In this document: positions 25,193 to 33,582 of the stretch, one piece after another | How the letters are laid out: each line of letters begins with the position of its first letter | How positions within the stretch are numbered: position 1 is the first letter of the stretch | Assembly: GCA_964389365.1 (NCBI GenBank) | Contig: CAYMDO010000016.1 | Location: 1-45,067, forward strand | DNA from: UBA993 sp964389365 | GTDB taxonomy: Bacteria; Bacillota; Dethiobacteria; DTU022 | Direction of reading: 5' to 3' | DNA length: 45,067 bases | Made by a program: the position numbers and the translations under genes | The notes under the pieces: model-generated | The model's input: only the letters and a program-made list of their open reading frames with translations | What the model was told of the DNA's origin: nothing | The model's database searches: none

Positions 25193-26536
25193 CTATATCC
25201 GCCACATATCGGCAATATTATCAAATAATTCAACTTTCATGATATGATCCAACCAGTCTTCGATTTTTGAAGGAGGCAGCAGGAGCGCAGACAGACGTCG
25301 AAACTTAGTATGCAACTGTTCAAGGGAAAGTTTATTTTCCGGATCGCCTTTCGGGAAATCTGTCTGCTCATGATCGACAGTTCCATTACGTAATATTACA
25401 TTCAGCTTTGCTCCCCATTTCTGTGGATAATGGGCATCCAGCAAAGGATCAATTTCAACAGTACAATGACTCATCAGCTCTTCGAGAACCGGATCCTTAA
25501 TCCTTTGCTCGGTAAAATCCTCAACCCCGACATGTCCGTAAACGAGGGCTGTTGACACGCAAAAAGGCAAGCTGAACTTAGCTTCGTAAATTGATTCGGG
25601 GAAAGGCTCTCCAACCAGGTCGCGGGCCACGGAATAGGTCTGAATCCTGAGCAGTTCAATATCCTCAGGTTTAATACCTTTAGCGCGCAAGCGCAAGGCC
25701 AGGTCAATACCGGCATGGGTATGACGAGTTGAAGCGTAGATCCGATAGCTGATTTGCATTATTCTAAAATCTACACCCAGGGCTTCAACAATTTTTTCCA
25801 GTTTTGCTTTAGGGGCAAAGACTCTCAGGAAACCTTTTTCACCGGATAATATTGTCTTGGTACTGGTATAACCCCCGCCGGCTAACATGGCGGAAAACAG
25901 CCCGTTCTGAGCTGCTTTGCTGGCATGAAGCGGCTTGCTCATCATCCCTTCGGGGCTGTAATGGAGTTCCATCAATCCGGCAGCCTGGGTCCCGGCATGG
26001 CCAAGCGCATGGATCAACTGTTCTTCATTCAGATTCATTACTTTCCCGGCAGCTATTGCCGCAGCAAAAGTACCGCACGTTCCGGTAGTATGCCAAAAGT
26101 TATAATGCGCTGGCGTCATCGCCTCGGCTATGCGAATCCCCACCTCGTAACCAACCACAATGGCTGTGATCAGATCTTTTCCCGATGCTCCGGTCTTTTC
26201 AGCAGCGGCCAATGCAGCAGGGATAATTGGTGATCCAGGCCTTAAAATCGAGCTTCGGTGTAGATCATCCAGCTCCAGGGCATGGGCATATAACCCATTG
26301 CCAAGAGCAGCGTTAAGAGCAGGAACTTTTCCCTTGCGGCCGATCAAAACAGCCTGAGGGCTGCCAGCTGCTTCTTCGATTATTTCAGTCACGACGTGTC
26401 CGGGAAGAGCTGTGGCCCCGGCACATGCTGCGCCAACCAGATCCAGTAAACATAGCTTTGCCTGTTCAATAACAGTTTCAGGCAACTTGTCATAAGTGGT
26501 TTCCCTGGCAAACTTCGCCAGCTCTTGTTCTATCAT
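25193..26536 (-). CDS. MmgE/PrpD family protein
   Basis: About 447 residues. The all-alpha N-terminal domain (ELAKFARETTYDKLPETVIEQAKLCLLDLVGAACAG) contains the NAALGNGLYAHALELDD and GYEVGIRIAEAM segments. The mixed C-terminal domain carries the conserved HTHAGIDLALRLR region. The family includes 2-methylcitrate dehydratase, cis-aconitate decarboxylase and imidodisuccinate epimerase; substrate cannot be assigned. ATG at 26536 is preferred (GAAGGG nine bases upstream); an in-frame ATG at 26581 is weaker. It follows the antiporter operon on the same strand, separated by a strong hairpin, and no other propionate-pathway gene is nearby. Confidence 0.88.
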   Translation of the reverse strand: MIEQELAKFARETTYDKLPETVIEQAKLCLLDLVGAACAGATALPGHVVTEIIEEAAGSPQAVLIGRKGKVPALNAALGNGLYAHALELDDLHRSSILRPGSPIIPAALAAAEKTGASGKDLITAIVVGYEVGIRIAEAMTPAHYNFWHTTGTCGTFAAAIAAGKVMNLNEEQLIHALGHAGTQAAGLMELHYSPEGMMSKPLHASKAAQNGLFSAMLAGGGYTSTKTILSGEKGFLRVFAPKAKLEKIVEALGVDFRIMQISYRIYASTRHTHAGIDLALRLRAKGIKPEDIELLRIQTYSVARDLVGEPFPESIYEAKFSLPFCVSTALVYGHVGVEDFTEQRIKDPVLEELMSHCTVEIDPLLDAHYPQKWGAKLNVILRNGTVDHEQTDFPKGDPENKLSLEQLHTKFRRLSALLLPPSKIEDWLDHIMKVELFDNIADMWRI

Positions 26537-26596
26537 TACTTGGTTCCCTTCTTTCTTTGCAAAGCCGTAATGTTTAAGCAATTTTTTACTTCTTCA

Positions 26597-26622
26597 GCCT
26601 AAGGCAGGCTCCTGCCTTAGGC
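26597..26622. repeat. Perfect 12-bp palindrome between antiporter operon and prpD-like gene
   Basis: GCCTAAGGCAGG and CCTGCCTTAGGC are separated by CT. It lies 9 bases beyond the stop of the last antiporter subunit. On the minus strand no T run follows directly, so it is not a textbook terminator, but the very stable stem could end or protect the long operon mRNA. Confidence 0.7.
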
Positions 26623-26630
26623 CGGCAGGT

Positions 26631-28811
26631 TTAGATAAATAACTGCAATGACATTACGATTATAAGTACCACAAAAAATATAATAACATAGTATTCGAAA
26701 TTTGAAGTATTGACCAACATAAAAAATTTACCGCGTGGTTTATAATCCAACCTGAACAGGAAATAAAATATTGTGAGGAAAAAAATTCTTGAGCGATTGA
26801 AGAAAGTCCGCAGGTAATACGTCCAGGCTTTATGGATCTTCAACAGCATCCAACCGGTTTGCCTCATCAACCAGACAAAAAACTGGTCCTGCTTTTCGAT
26901 TTTATTGATAGCATAGCTTACTTTTTTTAACGGTCCGAGGGTGTCAACGATAAAATAATCAGCAAAAGAATCAAGCATCTTTCCACCAGTACAATAGTAT
27001 GTTAAGAGGCGCGGGCTGTTTACATAAGCGCTATCAACTGCCAATTCAAGCGCCCGGCCACTTCGTGTAAATACCCGTACTAACAAGCCAACCAGGGGAC
27101 GGTAAAGTAATTGCTCTATGCTCAGCCATGCGGGCAATTTTATCTTGAAAAAACCGGTGTAAGCCCCAACAGTAAATAAGAGAGCGGCAATTATAACAAT
27201 CCCGGCCATTCCTTCGAGATCGTGGATGTCCCAGAAATTTACCGCCAGTAGATGCTTTATGGAATATGCATCAAATGGAAAAGATTTAGCCAGGGGGGCG
27301 ATCAACTTATGAAGGGCCAGGAAAGGGCTTGTTCCAATCAATAGCAGAACCGCACCGATGATTACAAATACAGTTTTTTCATTCCATGGCTCTCCGGCAA
27401 TATATTGCAGGTGATCAGGCTTTCGCCCAAGAAATATTGAACTGAAGAGTCGTGTAATATATATTGTTGTCAATACTCCGGTCAGCATAAAAATCCGTTC
27501 GGCCCAATAGAGCGAAACCAGATGGTGGTGTTCATATGCCTCTACAATGGCATGGTGAAGCAGAACTTTACTGGCATAGCCGTTCAGACCTGGTATACCG
27601 GCAATTCCCATAGCTGCAAGCAAAAACACAAATGTGGTCACTGGAAAATCCCGCCAGAGACCGCCCAACCGGTTAAGTTCTATTTCTCCGGTTTTAAAAA
27701 AAACCGCACCAACCATCATAAACATACCAGCTTTAAAAAAAGCATGGTTGATTATATGAAGGCTAAAACCACCGAAGGCAACGGCACCGTCCAACCCCAG
27801 GTAGGCACAAACCCCCACACCCATTAAAATGTAACCCATCTGGCTAACGCTGCTGTAAGCCAAAATTCTTTTTGCATTAAGCTGGAATAAGGCCATCAAG
27901 GCTGCAACAAACATTGTAACGATACCAAACCAAATCATAATATAACCGGCTTGTTCACCAAAAGCCCAGAGCTGCTTTGCTTCTTCGCCTGAAGGGGTAT
28001 AAAGTACGGTAAGAACCCGGATAATACCGTAAGCTCCCGTTTTGATCATAATTCCGGAAAGAAGCGCACTTGCGGGAGCAGGCGCTACCGGGTGTGCTTT
28101 AGGCAGCCAGATATGCAGCGGGACCATCCCGGCCTTAATCCCAAAACCGATAAGCATTAAGATAAGTACCAGTGTCCTGGCCGGGATAATAATCAGCTCT
28201 TCTAACCGCGGTGCAATAAATACTGAGCCGGTGTACCAGTAAAGCAGGATCGTTGCTGCCAGCAGACAGAGCCCGCCAAATATACCGAGAAAAATATACA
28301 GCCTGCCGGCGCTAATCGCTTCTTCCGATTGATTGTGAACAACTAGCAAATATGAGGCGACCGACATCATCTCAAAAAAGAAAAAAAGGCTGAACAGATC
28401 AGCAGTAAGAAATACCCCCAGACACCCGCCAAGAGTGAGCAAATAAAAAGTGTAGTACCGGTTACGCCTTTTTTCATGGGCCATGTAAGAAAGCGAAAAA
28501 ACTGTAGCCAGGAACCAGACAAACGATGACAGAAGATTAAAAACAGCGCTGAGCTGATCAACCCTGAAAAAAAGTGGCATTTCACCAAAACCGATATCAT
28601 ACAGTGACATTACAATTCCGTACCGGCTATAAATAAAAAGCAACGCAGATAGTATGCAGGTAACAGCCGTTACGGAAAGCGTCATGCAGTCGCGGTGCTT
28701 TTCAGATATCCTGCCCAGGGGAGTAGCCAATGCAGCGCCGATAAAAGGGATGATCACTATTGCCAATGGAAGAATACCGAACAGTGCATTATTTAAAGGC
28801 TCTCCGTTCAT
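26631..28811 (-). CDS. NuoL/MrpA-like antiporter subunit (L-type paralogue 1)
   Basis: A 726-residue membrane protein of the ND5/NuoL/MrpA N-terminal family (proton_antipo_M), about 16 helices. It carries FFEMMSVASY with Glu147, GFGIKAGMVPLHIWLPKAHP with Lys226, the GIMIKTGAYGII helix lysine and NGYASK. These are the charged residues of the ion path. It has a long C-terminal extension with a lateral-helix-like region and ends with a motif also seen in its two paralogues (FRLDY...VNTSNFEYY). It is the last of five antiporter genes in this operon. It probably moves H+ or Na+ across the membrane as part of a larger complex; which ion is unknown. The ATG has GGAG nine bases upstream. Confidence 0.9.
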   Translation of the reverse strand: MNGEPLNNALFGILPLAIVIIPFIGAALATPLGRISEKHRDCMTLSVTAVTCILSALLFIYSRYGIVMSLYDIGFGEMPLFFRVDQLSAVFNLLSSFVWFLATVFSLSYMAHEKRRNRYYTFYLLTLGGCLGVFLTADLFSLFFFFEMMSVASYLLVVHNQSEEAISAGRLYIFLGIFGGLCLLAATILLYWYTGSVFIAPRLEELIIIPARTLVLILMLIGFGIKAGMVPLHIWLPKAHPVAPAPASALLSGIMIKTGAYGIIRVLTVLYTPSGEEAKQLWAFGEQAGYIMIWFGIVTMFVAALMALFQLNAKRILAYSSVSQMGYILMGVGVCAYLGLDGAVAFGGFSLHIINHAFFKAGMFMMVGAVFFKTGEIELNRLGGLWRDFPVTTFVFLLAAMGIAGIPGLNGYASKVLLHHAIVEAYEHHHLVSLYWAERIFMLTGVLTTIYITRLFSSIFLGRKPDHLQYIAGEPWNEKTVFVIIGAVLLLIGTSPFLALHKLIAPLAKSFPFDAYSIKHLLAVNFWDIHDLEGMAGIVIIAALLFTVGAYTGFFKIKLPAWLSIEQLLYRPLVGLLVRVFTRSGRALELAVDSAYVNSPRLLTYYCTGGKMLDSFADYFIVDTLGPLKKVSYAINKIEKQDQFFVWLMRQTGWMLLKIHKAWTYYLRTFFNRSRIFFLTIFYFLFRLDYKPRGKFFMLVNTSNFEYYVIIFFVVLIIVMSLQLFI

Positions 28812-28831
28812 CCATGATTACTCCTCTTTAC

Positions 28832-28978
28832 TTATGTAACTGCATCACTCAAAATTTGAATTAAAAGCAGAGCGGTGATTAGTCCCGCGAAGGGCCCAAA
28901 TACCGGGGGCACTACTTTAACAAAGATCTTGCTTATATGCTGAACAAAAATCTTGCCGCCATCAAGGCCAGATCCCAC
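28832..28978 (-). CDS. Possible tiny membrane protein between antiporter genes
   Basis: An open frame of 48 codons from GTG 28978 overlaps the 3' end of the preceding antiporter gene and fills the otherwise empty 121-base gap. The predicted product has the repeat KIFVQHISKIFVKVV and one hydrophobic segment (VFGPFAGLITALLLIQIL). No good ribosome site is seen, so translation would depend on coupling. I do not recognise a family. It may be a small accessory subunit or chance; other gaps in this operon are only 19-45 bases, which is why this one stands out. Confidence 0.3.
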   Translation of the reverse strand: MGSGLDGGKIFVQHISKIFVKVVPPVFGPFAGLITALLLIQILSDAVT

Positions 28979-30531
28979 GGCCAGTTATGCGGCATCAGGG
29001 CAAAAACAACACAACCGATGGCTAATAGCCCCATAGGTACAACCATATGCCACGGAGCTTCCTGGCCAAGACGCCCACCGTAGTAAACTTGATGCCCGCC
29101 CTGGTGACTAGTGTAATGAGTTATTTCAACAGCAGAACTATGCCCTGAATCGGGAAGTTCGTATTTTCCATGGCTATCGGCATCGCTATGACCGTGGTGA
29201 ACAGCTTTTTCGCCGGGGAAAAAGGCAGTAATCACAATTGGGAAATAATAAGCTGCATTTAGCAGGCTGCTCACAATTAGAATAGCCACAAAAACCGGCT
29301 GCCCTGCTTCCAGTGACGCGATCGAAAGTTGCCACTTACTGATGAAACCGTTAAAAGGTGGAATTCCTACTATGGTAACAGAAGCAACCGTAAAAAAGAC
29401 CATAGTCAACGGCATTTTTAAGCCGATACCTTTCATCTGGCTGATATTGCGGATCCCGGTTTGAACAATAATCGCCCCGGCGCACATGAAGAGCAAACCT
29501 TTCATAAAAGCATGGGTAAAAAGATGGTAAAGGCCACCAGTCAAACCCTGCTGGTTTAAAAGAAACAAACCCAACACTATATAACCGATCTGAGCAATAC
29601 TGGAATAAGCAAGCCGCCGTTTAAGGTCATCTTGAAGTAAAGCCATTGCCGAGCCAAGCAGGATTGTAATGCCGGCCAGGACGAGCATGATCGTATCCCA
29701 ATTAGCTGAACTGATAAAGTCTGGGCTAAAAACGTTAAAGACAACCCGTATCATACCGTAGATACCTGTTTTCAGCATTACTCCTGAAAGAGCAGCGCTG
29801 ACAGGCGACGGGGCTGCAGGGTGGGCATCCGGTAGCCAGACATGCAGTGGGAAAAGGCCGGCTTTTAAACCGAAACCGATCATGAAGGCAATAAAAGCAG
29901 CTGTCGCCAAAGTAGATGGTTCAGTAATCAAACCCGGCCTGGTAAAGGTCACCGACCCTGTAAGAAAAAACATGGTTAATAAACCGAAAAAAACAGCCAA
30001 CCCTCCGCCCACAGTCATATATAAATATTTGGCACCAGCAAACATGGTTACGGCATTCTCTTCATGAGCTATCAAAACATAAGTAGTCAGTGCCATAAAT
30101 TCAAAGAACAGGAAAAGGCCGAGCAGGTCGCCTGCAAAAATTGTACCCATGCAGCCACCTTCCGCCATCAGCAAAAAGGCATAGTAGCGTTCTTTTTTAT
30201 GCTCATGGGCCATATAGCCTGGAGAATAACAGGCCGCCATAAACCAGACAAAGGAAAAGAATACACCCAGGAAAAAGGTTAGCTGGTCTACTTTGAAAGA
30301 AATTGACAGGGGAAAAGAAAAATACTGAAAAACGCCAAGCAGGATTTTTCCGCTCTTGATAGCCGGATACATGGACAAAACCAAAATAAAAAAGAGCCCG
30401 GTTACTCCGATACAGATCTTTTCTTTATAAGGATATAGCCTGTCTGCCAGGAAAAAGAGCAGCAATCCAGATATGATCGGCACAAAGATAATAATAGCTG
30501 GTAATAATGTGTGTACTATCTCATGTTCCAT
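28933..30531 (-). CDS. MrpD/NuoM-like antiporter subunit with histidine-rich loop
   Basis: A 532-residue ND2/ND4-type membrane protein with about 14 helices. Key residues are Glu144 in FFEFMALTTY, Lys223 in GFGLKAGLFPLHVWLPDAHP, the lysine of GVMLKTGIYG and Lys in GFISKW. Between the last helices is an insertion of roughly 45 residues with about nine histidines (VHHGHSDADSH...HYTSHQGGH), absent from most paralogues here. It is the fourth gene of the minus operon. GGAGGT lies eight bases before the ATG. Probably an ion-translocating subunit; the loop could bind metal or sense pH (inference). Confidence 0.9.
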   Translation of the reverse strand: MEHEIVHTLLPAIIIFVPIISGLLLFFLADRLYPYKEKICIGVTGLFFILVLSMYPAIKSGKILLGVFQYFSFPLSISFKVDQLTFFLGVFFSFVWFMAACYSPGYMAHEHKKERYYAFLLMAEGGCMGTIFAGDLLGLFLFFEFMALTTYVLIAHEENAVTMFAGAKYLYMTVGGGLAVFFGLLTMFFLTGSVTFTRPGLITEPSTLATAAFIAFMIGFGLKAGLFPLHVWLPDAHPAAPSPVSAALSGVMLKTGIYGMIRVVFNVFSPDFISSANWDTIMLVLAGITILLGSAMALLQDDLKRRLAYSSIAQIGYIVLGLFLLNQQGLTGGLYHLFTHAFMKGLLFMCAGAIIVQTGIRNISQMKGIGLKMPLTMVFFTVASVTIVGIPPFNGFISKWQLSIASLEAGQPVFVAILIVSSLLNAAYYFPIVITAFFPGEKAVHHGHSDADSHGKYELPDSGHSSAVEITHYTSHQGGHQVYYGGRLGQEAPWHMVVPMGLLAIGCVVFALMPHNWPWDLALMAARFLFSI

Positions 30532-30576
30532 GTCAAATCACCTCCGGTAATCGTTGACCAGATTACAAAAAATTAT

Positions 30577-32052
30577 TTAAAAATAGTATTCCACAACAGT
30601 CTTGGCCAGCATTAATGGCCAGTTATAAGGCGCAAGTGTAAAAACTGCAGCTCCCAGGGCAAGAATTATGACCGGTACCATACGCAGCGGCTGTAAACGT
30701 AATCTCTTCCTTTCAATGTTCTGCAGTTCTCGGCAGCCAAGAAAAGCATTGATTGATATTGGGAAATAATATGATGCATTTAACAAACTGCTAATCAACA
30801 ACAGGACAATAACACTCGACATCCCTGCTTCGAAGGCCCCGAGGCCTATGTGCCATTTACTGACAAATACATTGAAAGGAGGAGTGCCCACAGCGCTGAC
30901 CGCTGCAACGGTAAAGGCCATCATTGTAATAGGCATTTGCAATCCCACACCTCTCATTTCGCTAATCTTTGTTTTACCGGTATTCACATATATAACTCCG
31001 GCACAGAGGAACATACACCCCTTCATAAAGGCATGGGCCATTATATGGTATATAGTGCCTACGAGCGCCTGCGGAGAAAGTAAAGCAATTCCGAGCAGCA
31101 TATAACCAACTTGGGCTACACCGGAGTATGCTAACCGCCTGTTCAGATCATCCTGTGCAAATGCGCAGACAGAACCGTAGAGGATGCTGATGATTGCTAG
31201 TGCCAACAGGATTTTATTCCACCCAAATTCCTGCAAAAAAGATAAGCCAAAAACATCATGAAAAACCCGGATCAACCCCAGCACTCCAGTCTTGAGCATA
31301 ACGGCCGAAGATAAAGTCGTTGCCGGAATCGGAGCAGATGAGTAAGCATCGGGCATCCAGATATGCAGAGGCACCATGGCTGATTTAATACCCAAGGAAA
31401 TGAGAAAACAGATATAAGCCGATAAAACCAATGGCGTTGCTGAGCTGAAAAGCCCTCCCATTCCGAAGGAAGTACTGCCAGTCAGGTTATAAGTGACCAT
31501 AATCGCCCAAAACATTGCTATCCCGGAAATAATTGTCATAAAGAAAAACTTAAATCCGGCTGCTGCTGCATCTGGGGTTGATTTATATGCAACCATTGGG
31601 AAAAACATCAGTGACATAAACTCAAAAAACAGAAAAAAAGTAATCATATTACCGCTGAGTGCCACACCAAAAGCACCGCTTATCGATAAAAGGAGAAAAT
31701 AAAAGAACGTTTTGCCTTCTGGCTTATCACGGTAATAGCCGAGGGAATAGACGGTAATTACCAGGGCGAAAAAACTGAAAAGCATGATCATGTAAATTGC
31801 CAGGCTGTCAACCCTGAATTCCATGCCGATTGGGTGTAAAACATTGAAATACTTATACAGGACTGAATGTTCCCCGACAAGGCGATAAAGATAAATAACA
31901 AACAGGAGGGGCACTAACACTCCAGATAGAATTGCCACGTTGCGTATAGCAGGACGATAGCGATCGGCCAGCACAGTAAAGGCAGCACTAAGGATTGGAG
32001 CTAAAATAATCAGTACCGGAAATATAGAAATTGAATATTCAGCCTGAGGCAA
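30577..32052 (-). CDS. MrpD/NuoM-like antiporter subunit
   Basis: A 491-residue ND2/ND4-type membrane protein. It has Glu144 in FFEFMSLMFFPMV, Lys223 in SLGIKSAMVPLHIWMPDAYSSAP, AVMLKTGVLG and VFVSKW. Its loop YSSAPIP resembles that of the MrpD of the plus operon (HSSAPSP) more than those of the D-like proteins at 32.1 and 40.2 kb. The start is TTG with AGGAGGGG seven bases upstream. It is the third gene of the operon, 19 bases after the previous one and 45 before the next, so one transcript is likely. Confidence 0.9.
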   Translation of the reverse strand: MPQAEYSISIFPVLIILAPILSAAFTVLADRYRPAIRNVAILSGVLVPLLFVIYLYRLVGEHSVLYKYFNVLHPIGMEFRVDSLAIYMIMLFSFFALVITVYSLGYYRDKPEGKTFFYFLLLSISGAFGVALSGNMITFFLFFEFMSLMFFPMVAYKSTPDAAAAGFKFFFMTIISGIAMFWAIMVTYNLTGSTSFGMGGLFSSATPLVLSAYICFLISLGIKSAMVPLHIWMPDAYSSAPIPATTLSSAVMLKTGVLGLIRVFHDVFGLSFLQEFGWNKILLALAIISILYGSVCAFAQDDLNRRLAYSGVAQVGYMLLGIALLSPQALVGTIYHIMAHAFMKGCMFLCAGVIYVNTGKTKISEMRGVGLQMPITMMAFTVAAVSAVGTPPFNVFVSKWHIGLGAFEAGMSSVIVLLLISSLLNASYYFPISINAFLGCRELQNIERKRLRLQPLRMVPVIILALGAAVFTLAPYNWPLMLAKTVVEYYF

Positions 32053-32071
32053 CTATTATCCCCTCCTAAAA

Positions 32072-33544
32072 CTAAAATACGGTTTTCAAGACATTTTCAA
32101 TAAATGGTATAGTAGTGTATTCAGCAAAAAGCCCGAGCAAGACCGCAGCAGATGCCAGAACCAATGTCGGTACCAACATGGTCAGCGGTGCTTCCGGTCC
32201 GGGTTGTTTTGTAAAATTGCCATTTTTAAAAAAAGCGTTAACAATAATTGGCAAATAGTATATCGCGTTCAGTAGAGTACCGGTTACGATCACAATGGCA
32301 TATAACGCATGCCCGGATAAAATACCACCGGTTAAGAGGTAGTATTTGCTTATATAGCCGCATATCGGTGTAACGCCCATCAAACCCAAAGCGCCGACAG
32401 TAAAGGCAAGCATCGTTAACGGCATCTGTTTACCGATCCCGCGCAATTGATCAAGATTATTTTTGCCGGTTACGGTGATGATCATTCCCGCGCAAAAGAA
32501 TAGAGTAATCTTTAATATAGCGTGGTTAATAATATGAGATAAACCGCCCATAGCACCGGCTGGGTGAAGCATCAGCACACCAAGAGTGATATAGCCCAGC
32601 TGTCCGATAGTGGAGTAGGCCAGCCTTAGTTTTATAACTGTCTGTTTTATAGCCATTAACGAGCCGACAATAATGGTAAAAATAACAATAACAGCCAGGA
32701 CACTTGTTACATTGAGCCCCTGAAGGACGTCAACGCCGTATAACGAGAAAAAGACACGCGAGATCCCGAAAACCCCGGCCTTAACAATGGCAACTGCGTG
32801 TAATAACGCGCTGACGGGAGTCGGCGCTACCATTGCTCCCGGCAACCACGAGTGAAGCGGCATAATTGCGGCCTTGGTGCCGAAGCCTGCAATCAGGAGG
32901 GCGAAAATAACAGTTATTCGAACGCTGTATTCATCTGTTACAGCCCCCATGATCCCCCCGACTGTAAAATCGAGGGTGCCTACAAGGTCGAAAATCATGA
33001 AAATAGAGAGCAGGATCAGAGCGCCGCCTGCTAAACTATAGCTGATGTATTTAATACCGGCTTTAACTGATTCCTCAGTACCGGAGTGAACAACCAGGGG
33101 ATAAGTGCAAATCGCCAGGTACTCATAAAAAATGTACAAAGTAAAAAGGTTCCCGGCGAAAGCAACACCCATGGCCGCACTGCAGGATAAAACAAAGAAA
33201 ACAAAATAGCTCCGTTGATCATGTTCATGAGCCATATAGCCGATAGAATAAATAGTGGCAAAGACCCACAATGTAGATGAAACAAGGCCAAAAACCATAC
33301 CGAGCGGATCAATCTTAAAGAAAAGACCAAGCCCGTCAAGGAAACTAAAAAGGTTGACTTCAAGTGTATCTCCGGCCATGATCACCGGAAGCATTGATAT
33401 AACTGATATAAAGACCACTGAAACGGTAACCAGGGCAATTATATGACGCTTGACAGCCTGATCCTCATCAAGAGCACGAATAATGACCGCTCCGATTATC
33501 GGTACGATCACAGCTATTAAAGGTTGCGGAAAAACCATGGTCAA
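32072..33544 (-). CDS. MrpD-like antiporter subunit (D2-type, paralogue of 40203-41684)
   Basis: A 490-residue ND2/ND4-type protein. It has Glu141 in FYEYLAICTYPLVVH, Lys224 in GFGTKAAIMPLHSWLPGAMVAPTP and the SALLHAVAIVKAGVFG helix, then GYISKYYL. The motif wording (AMxAPTPVSALLHAVAxVK) is shared with the 493-residue protein of the plus operon and differs from the other D-like subunits, marking a distinct subgroup. The start is probably TTG at 33544 with GGAGG eight bases upstream; ATG at 33538 is an alternative. Second gene of the minus operon. Confidence 0.9.
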   Translation of the reverse strand: MTMVFPQPLIAVIVPIIGAVIIRALDEDQAVKRHIIALVTVSVVFISVISMLPVIMAGDTLEVNLFSFLDGLGLFFKIDPLGMVFGLVSSTLWVFATIYSIGYMAHEHDQRSYFVFFVLSCSAAMGVAFAGNLFTLYIFYEYLAICTYPLVVHSGTEESVKAGIKYISYSLAGGALILLSIFMIFDLVGTLDFTVGGIMGAVTDEYSVRITVIFALLIAGFGTKAAIMPLHSWLPGAMVAPTPVSALLHAVAIVKAGVFGISRVFFSLYGVDVLQGLNVTSVLAVIVIFTIIVGSLMAIKQTVIKLRLAYSTIGQLGYITLGVLMLHPAGAMGGLSHIINHAILKITLFFCAGMIITVTGKNNLDQLRGIGKQMPLTMLAFTVGALGLMGVTPICGYISKYYLLTGGILSGHALYAIVIVTGTLLNAIYYLPIIVNAFFKNGNFTKQPGPEAPLTMLVPTLVLASAAVLLGLFAEYTTIPFIENVLKTVF

Positions 33545-33582
33545 TAGTATCGCCTCCAGCTGAGTTGATCAAAGCTTTAGTA

